Assembly (NCBI RefSeq): GCF_000336815.1
Contig: NZ_AOLG01000056.1
Location: forward strand, 62,525 to 126,524
Source: Haloferax prahovense DSM 18310
Lineage (GTDB): Archaea > Halobacteriota > Halobacteria > Halobacteriales > Haloferacaceae
Direction of reading: 5' to 3'
DNA length: 64,000 bases
Part shown: one piece after another, positions 52,065 through 61,389 of the stretch
How the letters are laid out: each line of letters begins with the position of its first letter
Numbering within the stretch: the first letter of the stretch is position 1
Notes under the pieces: generated by a model
What the model was told of the DNA's origin: nothing
What the model saw: the letters and a program-made list of their open reading frames with translations, nothing else
Database searches by the model: none
Program-made: the position numbers and the translations under genes

Positions 52065-54038
52065 GTGACGAACGGACTACATACCCTCACACTGGCGACG
52101 CCGGCACCCCTCCAGCAGCTCCCGGTAGAGTTGCCAGTCTCGCTCGACGTGGTCGTCGTGCTCGCCGTCGTCGCCGTCGCGCTCGTCCTGTTCGTCCTCC
52201 AGCCGGTCTCGATCGATACGACTGCCATCGCGCTGATGGTCGTGCTCATCCTCCTCGGTCCGTGGACGGGCGTCTCCCCAGAGGAGGGCGTCTCGGGCTT
52301 CTCGAACCCCGCGACGCTCACCGTGCTGGCGATGTTTATCCTCAGCGAGGGGGTTCGACAGACCGGCGTCATTCAAATCCTCACCCAGAAGATGGAGTCG
52401 TTCGCAGGAGACAGCGAGTCGCGACAGCTCCTCGCGACGGTCGGACTGGCCGGCCCGTCGGCGGGCTTCGTCAACAACACGCCCATCGTCGCCGTACTCA
52501 TCCCCGCCGTCACGAATCTCGCCCGGAAGACCGGGACCTCGCCGTCGAAGCTGCTGATTCCGCTATCGTTCGCGTCGATGATGGGCGGAACCCTCACTGT
52601 CATCGGGACGTCGACGAACCTGCTTGCGAGCGATATCTGGGCGCAGACCGGTCCGACCGGCGAGCCGTTCTCGCTGTTCGAGTTCACACAACTGGGTGCC
52701 GTCGTACTGGCTGTCGGTCTCGTCTATCTACTGACGATTGGGAGATACCTCACGCCCGCCCGGATCACTGCCGAGGGGTCCCCCACAGACCAGTTCGGGA
52801 TGGCCGACTACCTGACCGACGTCGTCGTGCACGAGAACTCCGACCTCGTCGGGTCGCAGGTCCGAGAGCTGCGGCGCGGCGACCTCGACCTGGATGTGTT
52901 CGAGATCGTACGCAACGGTCGCAGCATCGTCCGCGGTCTCCCGAGCGAGCGGATCCACGCTGGCGACATCCTCTCCGTGAGGGCGAGCCAGGAGACGCTC
53001 GAACAGGTCATCGGCGACGACCACCTCGATTTCCTGCCGGAACTTCTCGACGCCGCGGAGGACGGGCACGAACCGCTCCCCGACGGGGCCGTGCCCGAAC
53101 ACCACGCGTGGAGCCGACCGTCAGCGACACCCGACCCGAACACGAACGACGACGAGAGCACGGAAAAACCATCTGAAGCCGAGGATGAAATTTCGCTCAC
53201 GGAGATCGTGTTGCTCCCCGGGACGTGGTTGAACAGACGGAACGGCGTTGCCGGATTCGAACGCGACTACGACGCGACAGTGCTTGCGGTTCGCCGGGGG
53301 AATGAAGTGATTCGCCAGCGCCTCCGGGACGTGCGCCTGCAGGGTGGTGACGTGTTGCTCGTCCAGACGAGCGAAGACGTTCTCGACCGACTCCGGGCGG
53401 ACAACAATATCGTCGTCTCCAGTGACAGACGCTGGGAGGACTTCGACCGGACACAGATTCCCATCGCACTAGGAATCGTTGCCGGCGTCGTCGGACTGGC
53501 CGCACTCGAGTATCTCCCGATCATGGTCAGCGCGCTCGCCGGCGTCGTCGCGATGCTCTTTTCGGGCATTCTCCGACCCGCAGACGCCTACGAGGCCGTC
53601 GACTGGGATGTCATCTTCCTGATCGCGGGCGTCATCCCGCTCGGCATCGCGTTCGAGGCGTCCGGAACGGCTGACCTAATCGCGACGGGCATCGTGGCCG
53701 GGAGTGCCGTCCTCACACCGATTGCGATGCTCGCGACGTTCTACCTCGGCACCGCGATCATCACGGAGATGGTGAGCAACAACGCGAGCGTCGTGTTGAT
53801 GCTTCCGATCGCTGTCGAGGTCGCGGGGCAACTCGGCGTCAACGCCTTCGCGTTCGCCCTTGCGGTGACGTTCGCCGCCAGCACGCCCCTGCTCAGCCCG
53901 GTGGGCTACCAGACGAATCTCATGGTCTATGGGCCTGGCGGCTACAAGTTCACTGACTTCGCGCGCGTTGGTGCGCCGCTCCAGCTCATCCTGACGGTCG
54001 TCACGACGGCTGGCATCGCGTTCTTCTGGGGGCTATGA
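52065..54038 (+). CDS. SLC13/DASS family permease with two TrkA_C domains
   Basis: Membrane transporter of 657 aa with about 11 helices split by a central cytoplasmic region. The two SLC13 signature loops are NNTPIVAVLIPAV and NNASVVLMLPIAV. The central region has two TrkA_C/RCK_C-like domains (residues about 245-325 and 385-455), separated by a disordered acidic linker. Such proteins import anions (dicarboxylate, sulfate or similar), regulated by the RCK_C domains. GTG at 52065 is preferred because upstream in-frame sequence is not membrane-like; the TATA candidate (TCTATAC near 52046) is closer than usual, so the start is uncertain. Confidence 0.85.
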   Translation: MTNGLHTLTLATPAPLQQLPVELPVSLDVVVVLAVVAVALVLFVLQPVSIDTTAIALMVVLILLGPWTGVSPEEGVSGFSNPATLTVLAMFILSEGVRQTGVIQILTQKMESFAGDSESRQLLATVGLAGPSAGFVNNTPIVAVLIPAVTNLARKTGTSPSKLLIPLSFASMMGGTLTVIGTSTNLLASDIWAQTGPTGEPFSLFEFTQLGAVVLAVGLVYLLTIGRYLTPARITAEGSPTDQFGMADYLTDVVVHENSDLVGSQVRELRRGDLDLDVFEIVRNGRSIVRGLPSERIHAGDILSVRASQETLEQVIGDDHLDFLPELLDAAEDGHEPLPDGAVPEHHAWSRPSATPDPNTNDDESTEKPSEAEDEISLTEIVLLPGTWLNRRNGVAGFERDYDATVLAVRRGNEVIRQRLRDVRLQGGDVLLVQTSEDVLDRLRADNNIVVSSDRRWEDFDRTQIPIALGIVAGVVGLAALEYLPIMVSALAGVVAMLFSGILRPADAYEAVDWDVIFLIAGVIPLGIAFEASGTADLIATGIVAGSAVLTPIAMLATFYLGTAIITEMVSNNASVVLMLPIAVEVAGQLGVNAFAFALAVTFAASTPLLSPVGYQTNLMVYGPGGYKFTDFARVGAPLQLILTVVTTAGIAFFWGL

Positions 54039-54124
54039 TGAGACAGAATCACGACTGCGACGTGCGCTAAGGCGGCGCGACCGCAGCCGCCCCCTACAAG
54101 GCCCCCACACGCCAATACCGGTGT

Positions 54125-54949
54125 ATGGTCAAGTTGCTCTCTATCGGTGGGTTCCCCGCGTTCTTCCTCGTGGTCATGAATGGGGGGGTTCGTCGCCGCC
54201 GAATTCGCATTCGTAAAAGTCCGGCCAATTCGGGTGAACGCACCCGTCGACCGCGGGAAACCCGGTGCAGGACTGGTACAGGATGCCATCGAGAACCTCG
54301 ACGGCTATCTCGCTGTCAGCCAGCTCGGGATTACGCTCTCCTCACTCGGCCTCGGGTGGATCGGTGAGCCGGCTGTCGCAGCGCTCATCGAACCCATTCT
54401 CGGGGAACTACTACCTGCAGGCGTGATTCATCTCGTGGCGTTCGCGCTGGGATTCGGCTTCATCACGTTTCTCCACGTCGTGTTCGGCGAACTCGCACCG
54501 AAGACCTTTGCTATCCAGGAGGCCGAACGGGTGGCGCTCCTCGTTGCGCCGTTCATGAAGTTCTGTTACTACCTGTTCCTGCCCAGCCTCGTCGTTTTCA
54601 ACGGCACCGCGAACTACTTCACCAGCCTGGTCGGCGTCTCGCCAGCGTCCGAAAGCGAAGACACTCATTCCGAGGAAGAGATCCTGATGATTCTCACGCG
54701 CGCTGAGGAAATAGGACACGTCGACCTTGATGAGGTCGAGATGATCGAGAGCGTCTTCAACCTCGGCGACACGCTCGCCCGGGAAATCATGGTGCCACGC
54801 CCCGACGTGGAAACCGTGTCCACCTCGATGGCGCTTTCAGAACTTCGTGCGGTTGCCGCCAGCGGGACCTACACTCGATACATCGTCCTCGACGAAGACG
54901 GGGAGCAGCCAACTGGGTTCGTCCACGCGAAAGACATCTTCCAGGCGAG
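54125..54949 (+). pseudogene. Disrupted CNNM/hemolysin-C family membrane protein
   Basis: Starts MVKLLSIGGFPAFFLVVMNG, then a seven-G run (54182-54188) shifts the frame: one G fewer would continue as GGFVAAEFAFVKVR. The rest is a DUF21 domain (AVSQLGITLSSLGLGWIGEP, FGELAPKTFAIQEAE) and most of the first CBS domain (FNLGDTLAREIMVPRPDVET) up to KDIFQA near 54946. There the gene is cut by an IS transposase fragment; the second CBS and corC domain are missing. Two independent lesions. Family members transport Mg2+/Co2+. Confidence 0.8.
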
Positions 54950-55140
54950 CGAAACCTCATCGAAAAGTGGTTTCATACCCTCAAAATTCGAGTCGACCGC
55001 GTCCATAATTCGTGGGTGGGCAGTCACGGCAGCGTCCGCGAGTGGTTCATACAATTTGTGCAATACTACAATTTTCAGAGACCGCATCAAGCGCTCGATG
55101 GACGAACGCCAGTCGAGGAGGTTACTAACTAGACAGTGCC
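54950..55140 (+). mobile_element. 3' fragment of an IS6-type insertion sequence
   Basis: Encodes the transposase C-terminus in plus orientation: NLIEKWFHTLKIRVDR, WVGSHGSVREWFIQFVQYYN, FQRPHQALDGRTPVEEVTN (with frame irregularities relative to the fused CNNM frame). It ends in the terminus ACTAGACAGTGCC (inverted: GGCACTGTCTAGTTAGTAAC). The left part and ATG are missing. Confidence 0.75.
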
Positions 55141-55152
55141 GAATGGACATAA

Positions 55153-55412
55153 ATACTGACCGTTGATATGTGACCGGTCTACGTAGTCAACCCGACCGGT
55201 CAACGATAATCGAAAGAATGAAGTCCGATAACCAGAGACATCAGCCAGAAACACAGTATCTGAGAACTCGTGTTTCTCACAGGTTCCGTGGAGAAACACA
55301 GTCGCCGGAACAGCCCCGTGGTGCTTGAACAGCGCGACGTCGATACTCACTTTTGTGAGAGGTATATTGTATCTCACAACCAAGACTACTCGCCAATTCC
55401 TTATCTGGACAG
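55153..55412 (-). mobile_element. Degenerate IS6-type fragment, opposite orientation
   Basis: On the minus strand, a terminus GGGTACTGTCCAGATAAGG (55394-55412) is followed by the middle of a transposase: VSIDVALFKHHGAVPATVFL, CEKHEFSDTVFLADVSGY and LSLTGRVDYVDRSHI. It meets the plus-oriented fragment at 55140, so two different copies lie end to end. Both are immobile remnants. Confidence 0.65.
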
Positions 55413-55518
55413 TACCCAAGAATGTTCCATCTCAGAAGACCAGACCCGAAATGTCGTGAACGGCTTTTAGTAGGCCCCATCGGTTAGGTATCCCAATGGT
55501 TACGTCGAGAGGACAGCC

Positions 55519-56856
55519 ATGCGCGTGATCGTCGTCGGGGCCGGTGAAGTCGGAGCGAACATTGCGGTCAGTCTCGCTGAGAGTCACGACGTCATCGTCA
55601 TCGATATTGATCCAGAGAAAGTCGAGGACCTCACGTATTCGAGTGATATATTGGCGATTAAAGGGGATGGGACCTCGCTGAGAATACTCGAAGAGGCAGG
55701 CATCGCCGAGGCAGATATGCTCATCGCCAGCACGGACGACGACGAGACGAACTTAGTCACCTGCGGGACGGCGAAGACAACGGGCGATGTCTTCACTATT
55801 GCTCGGGTCCGGAACGCGAACTTCCTCGATACGTGGACGCGATCAGAGAGGGCGTTCGGGGTTGATTTCATGGTCTCGACGAACCTACTGACGGCCAACG
55901 ATATCGTCCGCGTCGTCGGGCTCCCGGCCGCCGTCGACGTCGACCCGTTCGCCGGTGGACTCGTCCAGATGGCCGAGTTCGAGGTGGCGGCAGATTGTGA
56001 AATCGTAGGACAGACCGTCGAAGAGGCGGACAAGTTCGATGCGCTCACGTTCGCAGCACTAGTTCAGGAGGGCGATGTCGTAATCGCCCGTGGACAGACA
56101 CGAATCGAAGCCGGAAACAGAGTGATCGTCATCGGCAGTCCAGAGAGCGTCCAAGCGTTTTCGAAAACTGTTGCCTCAGCTGAAACCTCAGATGAGGCTC
56201 GTGATATCGTCGTCGTTGGTGGGAGTGACATCGGGTACCACACGGCTAGGTTGCTCGAAGAGCGCGGCCTCGAACCTCGTCTGATCGAACAAGACGCGGA
56301 TCGCGGCCGTCAACTCGCCGAAGACCTTCCCGGAACAATCGTGATGGTACACGACGCGACGGACGTGGACTTCCTTGTCGGTGAACACATCGACCGGGCG
56401 GACGCAGTCATCGCAGCGACCGACAGCGACGAAAAGAATCTCTTGGTCTCGTTGCTCGCAAAGAACATCGGTGTCGCTCGTACGGTCGCCGTCGTCGAAC
56501 AAGGGCAGTACGCAAGCTTATTCGAAGCGGTCGGAACCGACGTCGCGATCAACCCCCGTGAAGCGACCGCGGAGGAAATCGTCCGCTTCACACAGGAGGG
56601 ACAGGTCGAAAACCTCTCGCTCATCGAGGGTCGCCAGGCAGAAGTGCTAGAGATCGAGGTCGACGAGGCAAGCGTCCTCGCAGGACGCCCCATCCACGAG
56701 AGCATTACTGAGCTTCCATCCGGTGTGGTTATCGGTGCGATCACTCGCAATCAGGAGTTCATCGTTCCCCGTGGCGAGACCGTGATCAAAGCAGGTGACC
56801 ACGTCGTTCTCTTCGTAGCTGCAGATGTCCTCTCTCCCGTTATGGAGCTCGTATGA
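55519..56856 (+). CDS. trkA: Trk potassium uptake regulatory subunit TrkA
   Basis: Cytoplasmic RCK protein of 445 aa with two RCK_N/RCK_C repeats. The first nucleotide site is VIVVGAGEVGANIA with IDIDPEKVEDL; the second is DIVVVGGSDIGYHTARLLEE. Each half ends in a TrkA_C domain (residues about 140-220 and 365-445). It binds NAD/ATP-type ligands and gates TrkH. ATGA overlap with trkH at 56853-56856 couples their translation. Confidence 0.95.
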   Translation: MRVIVVGAGEVGANIAVSLAESHDVIVIDIDPEKVEDLTYSSDILAIKGDGTSLRILEEAGIAEADMLIASTDDDETNLVTCGTAKTTGDVFTIARVRNANFLDTWTRSERAFGVDFMVSTNLLTANDIVRVVGLPAAVDVDPFAGGLVQMAEFEVAADCEIVGQTVEEADKFDALTFAALVQEGDVVIARGQTRIEAGNRVIVIGSPESVQAFSKTVASAETSDEARDIVVVGGSDIGYHTARLLEERGLEPRLIEQDADRGRQLAEDLPGTIVMVHDATDVDFLVGEHIDRADAVIAATDSDEKNLLVSLLAKNIGVARTVAVVEQGQYASLFEAVGTDVAINPREATAEEIVRFTQEGQVENLSLIEGRQAEVLEIEVDEASVLAGRPIHESITELPSGVVIGAITRNQEFIVPRGETVIKAGDHVVLFVAADVLSPVMELV

Positions 56857-58349
56857 GAATTCGCGTCGATTGGCGGGTTAGCTGTCGACTGGTCGGGACG
56901 ATTCTCAAATGGCTGTGGGTACCACTCCTCCTTCCGCTTGGAATCGCCCTCTACGACGGAACGGCGCTGCTCCCGTTCATCTTCCCGATACTTGGGACAG
57001 CACTCCTCGGGGTCGGGCTCGAACAGCTCACCGACAAGCGTGACCTCCGAGCGCGGGAAGCGTTTCTGATGGTCTCGCTGACGTGGTTGAGCATTGCGCT
57101 CGTCGGTGCGGTCCCATTTGTTCTTGCCGGCGAGGGAATGCTTGTAACGCCGGTGAACGCCCTATTCGAGAGTATGAGCGGAATCACGACGACCGGAGCG
57201 ACGGTCATCGTGGATTTCGAACGCCACTCACGGGCCATCCTCATGTGGCGAGCGGTCCTGCAATGGCTCGGTGGACTCGGAATTCTGGTTCTGGCGACGG
57301 CTGTCCTCTCCCAACTGTCCGTCGGTGGTGCACAGCTCATGGAGACCGAAACCCAGATTCAGGACGTCAACAAGCTCACGCCCCGAATTTCGGAAACAGC
57401 AGCCCTTCTCTGGAAGATCTATATCGGCCTGACCGGGCTCCAGGTGGCAGTTCTCTACGGACTCCATTTGATCGGATACGCGCCGGAGATGACGCTGTAC
57501 GACGCTGTAGCGCATGCGTTTACGACCATCTCGACGAGTGGCTTTTCCCCCCGTGGCGACAGCATCGCTGCCTTCTCGCCCGCCGTTCAGTGGGCGATTA
57601 TCCCGTTCATGGCAATCGGTGCCACGAGTTTCATTCTACTTTACTTCGCCTTTCAGGGGAACTTCGACCGACTCCGCAATAGTGACGAATTCCGCTTTTA
57701 CGTCGGACTGCTCGGGTTCTTCACGGTCGGTGTCGGGGGGGTGTTGTTGGTTGACGGTGCTCCCTATACAAGCCTCGAACAGATAGCTCGGCACGCACTC
57801 TTTCAGGTCGTTTCGATAATGACGACGACAGGTTACGCGAGTACGGATTTCAACCTCTGGTCGGCAGCGGCCAAACATCTCCTGTTCGTCTGTATGTTCA
57901 TCGGTGGGATGGCCGGTAGTACGACCTGTTCGATCAAGACGCTCCGGTGGCTCGTCGTTGTGAAAGCGTTCAGTCGAGACCTGTTTACCGCCTCGAATCC
58001 GAGCGCGGTCCGACCAGTCCGCCACAGTGGGAACGTCGTCGACGAAGAGACGGTTCGGGACATCTACGCCTACACACTGGTTAGTCTCGTGTTCTTCATC
58101 GTCGCGACAATCTTCGTCGTCGTCGACGCATCCCGAGTACAGCTGTCAGTCACCGAATTCGAGGCCATGAGCGCTGCGGCAGCCACGTTCTTCAATGTCG
58201 GGCCGGCGTTCGGAATCGCGGGACCACTCGAGAGCTACGAGCCGTTCCCGCAGTCGACGAAGATCGTGATGACCTTCCTCATGTGGGTCGGTCGGATCGA
58301 AATCATTCCGGTGCTGGTGTTACTGACGCCGTCCTACTGGCGGTCGTGA
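56853..58349 (+). CDS. trkH: Trk potassium uptake channel subunit TrkH
   Basis: Membrane channel subunit of 498 aa with four M1-P-M2 repeats. All pore loops carry the Gly/Thr-rich selectivity element: SGITTTGATV, ISTSGFSPRG, IMTTTGYAS and GGMAGSTTCSIKTLRW. Start overlaps trkA stop. Together they import K+, central to the salt-in strategy of haloarchaea. Confidence 0.95.
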   Translation: MRIRVDWRVSCRLVGTILKWLWVPLLLPLGIALYDGTALLPFIFPILGTALLGVGLEQLTDKRDLRAREAFLMVSLTWLSIALVGAVPFVLAGEGMLVTPVNALFESMSGITTTGATVIVDFERHSRAILMWRAVLQWLGGLGILVLATAVLSQLSVGGAQLMETETQIQDVNKLTPRISETAALLWKIYIGLTGLQVAVLYGLHLIGYAPEMTLYDAVAHAFTTISTSGFSPRGDSIAAFSPAVQWAIIPFMAIGATSFILLYFAFQGNFDRLRNSDEFRFYVGLLGFFTVGVGGVLLVDGAPYTSLEQIARHALFQVVSIMTTTGYASTDFNLWSAAAKHLLFVCMFIGGMAGSTTCSIKTLRWLVVVKAFSRDLFTASNPSAVRPVRHSGNVVDEETVRDIYAYTLVSLVFFIVATIFVVVDASRVQLSVTEFEAMSAAAATFFNVGPAFGIAGPLESYEPFPQSTKIVMTFLMWVGRIEIIPVLVLLTPSYWRS

Positions 58350-58537
58350 AAAGCGAGGTGAAATGACACTAGTTTACTTGCGTTCCACTTCTCGATGGCT
58401 GGGCGCTCATCACCCTCTTGGGACTCGTCGGGTCACGCTGAGCGTGGAGGTCAACTACTCCGACACGGGAGAGTCGTGTTCCTCCGACCGCGCCCACCCT
58501 TAAGTATCTACTTAGCGAACATTCAGGCGGGATAGAT

Positions 58538-60343
58538 ATGAGCGAGTTAGTGGACGAGGTGGTCGTCTTGTACGTCGACGACGACGAGGACTTCACCGAA
58601 CTAACGGCGACGTTCCTCGAACGGGAACACGACCGGTTCCGGGTCGAGACGGCCACCTCGGTCGCCGAGGGGCTCGATCGCGTGGCAGACACGGAGTTCG
58701 ACTGCGTCGTCTCGGACTACGACATGCCCGAGCGCGACGGATTGGATTTCCTCGAAGCCCTCCGCGAGGACGCGCCGGACCTCCCCTTCATCCTCTTTAC
58801 TGGCAAGGGAAGCGAGGAGGTCGCGAGCGACGCAATCTCCGCGGGCGTCACCGAGTACCTCCAGAAGGAACACGGGACCAGCCAGTACACCGTACTCGCC
58901 AACCGTATCGAAAACGCGGTCGAGCAGTACCGCTCACAGCGCGCGCTCGAGACGAGCGAACAACGCCTCTCCCTGTTCATCGAACAGTCTCCGCTCGGCG
59001 TCCTCGAGTACGACAGCGACTTCCAAATCGTCGGGCTCAACGAGCGCGGCGAGGAGATTCTGGGCTATACCGAAGCGGAACTCCGCGGCCACAGCTGGGA
59101 ACTCATCGTCGCGGACGATAGTTACGACAACGTCGACGCCGTGACAGACCAGCTTGCAGTCGCGGAGGGCGGCTACCACAGCATCGACGAGAACGTCCGA
59201 AAGGACGGCGAACACATCCGCTGTGAGTGGCACAACCGAACCATCACTAACGACGACGGTGCGGTCGTCGGCATCATCTCGTTGTTCCAGGACGTGACCG
59301 AACGAACCCACCGTGAGGACGAACTCGAACGGACCAACGCCCTGCTCTCGACGCTCATTCGGTCGCTCCCGGTCGGCGTCCTCGCCGAAAACAGCGACCG
59401 AACCGTCCTCGCCATTAACGAGCGACTGCTCGAACTGTTCGATGTCTCGGAACCGTCGACGGAACTCATCGGCGCAGACTGTCGGGAACTGGCGCAGATG
59501 GCCAGCGAACTCGCGGTTGACTCGGAGGGCTTCGTCGAGCGCGTCGACGAACTGATCGCCGGGACAGAGTCGATCCACAACGAGACAGTCGCTCTGACGA
59601 ACGGTCGGACGCTCAACCGAAGCTACGAACCGATCGAACTCCCCGAGGGGACCGGCCACCTCTGGATGTATCGCGACACGACCGAACAGCGAAAGCGAGA
59701 GCAACAGCTCCAGCGCCAAAACGAGCGGCTGAGCGAGTTTGCGAGCGTCGTCAGCCACGACCTCCGGAACCCGCTGAACGTGGCTGCTGGGAACGTGGAA
59801 CTGGCCCGCCAAGACCACGAAAGCGACCGTCTTGCGACCGCCGCGCGGGCGTTGAACCGCATCGACGACCTCATCGAAGACCTGCTCACGCTCGCCCGAA
59901 AGGGCGACAACGTCGGTGAACTGGAACCGGTGTCCTTGGGTCCGCTCGTCTCCGACTGCTGGGAGACCATCGAAACGGCCGGCGCTGAACTCCAGACGGA
60001 CGTGACGGCGACGGTCATCGCTGACCGAAGTCGGCTCCAACAGCTCGTCGAGAACCTCGTCAGGAACAGCATCGAACACGGTGGAGACGGCGTGGCGGTG
60101 ACAGTTGGTGAACTTCCGGACGGCTTCTACGTCGAGGACGACGGTGTCGGCATCCCAGCCGAGCGCCGCGACACCATCTTCGAAGCCGGCCGCACAACCT
60201 CGCGTACGGGTACCGGATTCGGGCTCGCAATCGTCAAGCAGGTCGCCGAGGCCCACGGATGGGACGTTAGCGTCGCCGACTCTGACGCCGGCGGGGCACG
60301 ATTCGAGATTACGGGAGTCACGTTCGCTGATGTCGACGACTGA
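58538..60343 (+). CDS. Hybrid receiver-PAS-PAS histidine kinase
   Basis: Soluble signalling protein of 601 aa: receiver domain (residues 8-120; acidic triad in YVDDDED, phospho-Asp60 in VVSDYDMP, Thr88, Lys110), two PAS domains (about 140-255 and 262-385), HisKA with phospho-His407 (FASVVSHDLRNPLN) and an intact HATPase (N-box ENLVRNSIEHG, G1 DDGVGIP, G2 GTGFGLAIV). Typical of haloarchaeal phosphorelays with an N-terminal receiver. The input is unknown; no output gene is adjacent. Confidence 0.93.
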   Translation: MSELVDEVVVLYVDDDEDFTELTATFLEREHDRFRVETATSVAEGLDRVADTEFDCVVSDYDMPERDGLDFLEALREDAPDLPFILFTGKGSEEVASDAISAGVTEYLQKEHGTSQYTVLANRIENAVEQYRSQRALETSEQRLSLFIEQSPLGVLEYDSDFQIVGLNERGEEILGYTEAELRGHSWELIVADDSYDNVDAVTDQLAVAEGGYHSIDENVRKDGEHIRCEWHNRTITNDDGAVVGIISLFQDVTERTHREDELERTNALLSTLIRSLPVGVLAENSDRTVLAINERLLELFDVSEPSTELIGADCRELAQMASELAVDSEGFVERVDELIAGTESIHNETVALTNGRTLNRSYEPIELPEGTGHLWMYRDTTEQRKREQQLQRQNERLSEFASVVSHDLRNPLNVAAGNVELARQDHESDRLATAARALNRIDDLIEDLLTLARKGDNVGELEPVSLGPLVSDCWETIETAGAELQTDVTATVIADRSRLQQLVENLVRNSIEHGGDGVAVTVGELPDGFYVEDDGVGIPAERRDTIFEAGRTTSRTGTGFGLAIVKQVAEAHGWDVSVADSDAGGARFEITGVTFADVDD

Positions 60344-60433
60344 GCCCCACGCCGGAAGCTTTTACAGGCCCCGTGCGGACCGCTGTCACATGTACTATCA
60401 CGGCGAATCCGGCAGCGCGGCGCGGAGCGTACG

Positions 60434-61288
60434 ATGACGATTACGAGCGATTGGGGCGAATGGTGGGCCCGGGAGGAACTCAACGGCGTCGACGTCGAGG
60501 AGGGAGTCTCACTGTGGTATCTCGGCGTCGCCGGCTGGGCGATACGGACGCCGGAGACCGCCATCTACATCGACCCCTACTTCAGTACCGAGCGGGACCG
60601 CGAGTACGTCGCTCGGATGTCGCCGGTGCCGATGGAGCCGCAGTGGGCGGACGCCTGCGACGCGGTCTTCTGCACCCACGACCACCGCGACCACTTCTGG
60701 CCGCCCTCGTTCGGCCCGCTTCTCGACCACGGCGGCGACGTCCACGCGCCCGTCGAGTGCTACGAGAACTTCGACGTGAGCGCGATCGACGAGGACAAGC
60801 GGACGGCCGTCGAACCCGGCGACAGCTACGAGGTCGGCGACCTCACCGTCCACGTCAGAGGCGGGTACGACCCGGACGCGACCGGCACGGTGACGTACGT
60901 TATCGAGCACGAGACGGGAACCATCTTCCACGGCGGCGACAACCGGCCCTGCGAGGCGTTCCACGAGATCGGTGCGGAGTTCGACATCGACCTCGGGATG
61001 CTCTCCTACGGAACCGACGCCCGCGTCGTCCAAGACGGCGAGGTCATCACGCGCAAGCTCTACAACGATGCAGACGAAATCATCGAGGCCACGAACGCGC
61101 TCGGCATCGACCGCCTGATTCCCGAGCACTGGCGGCGCTGGCGGTCGATTCACGCGGACCCCGGCGCGCTCTCGAAGGCCGCGACGACGTTCGAGTACCC
61201 GCACGTGATCGAGGAGGTCGAAGTCGGCGACCGCTTCCGACTCGGCCGGCCGGGCGTCGTCCCACCGGCGCGCCTCGGCGGTGAGTAA
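60434..61288 (+). CDS. MBL-fold hydrolase, UlaG/L-ascorbate-6-phosphate lactonase-like
   Basis: Metallo-beta-lactamase-fold protein of 284 aa. Metal motif THDHRDHFWP (His82, His84, Asp86, His87), further ligands in FHGGDNRPC and the C-terminal PEHWRRWR. The first strand WYLGVAGWAIRTP and long inserts resemble UlaG-type sugar-phosphate lactonases. Given two sugar-acid islands in the window, a lactonase role is attractive but the gene is far from them. ATG at 60434 starts 90 bp after the kinase. Confidence 0.85.
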   Translation: MTITSDWGEWWAREELNGVDVEEGVSLWYLGVAGWAIRTPETAIYIDPYFSTERDREYVARMSPVPMEPQWADACDAVFCTHDHRDHFWPPSFGPLLDHGGDVHAPVECYENFDVSAIDEDKRTAVEPGDSYEVGDLTVHVRGGYDPDATGTVTYVIEHETGTIFHGGDNRPCEAFHEIGAEFDIDLGMLSYGTDARVVQDGEVITRKLYNDADEIIEATNALGIDRLIPEHWRRWRSIHADPGALSKAATTFEYPHVIEEVEVGDRFRLGRPGVVPPARLGGE

Positions 61289-61389
61289 CTCTCCAACTCG
61301 TCACCGAACTCTTCTGCCCCACAGGCGACGTCGCGCGGCGCTCCCATTCAACGGCGATGTCGTACTGTACCACAGAAACCGCAGTCGAG

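Noticed and set aside
54180..55166. A 328-aa frame taken as an intact CNNM protein
   Set aside because: Its true N-terminus is in another frame before the G7 run, and its last 70 residues are out-of-frame IS sequence.
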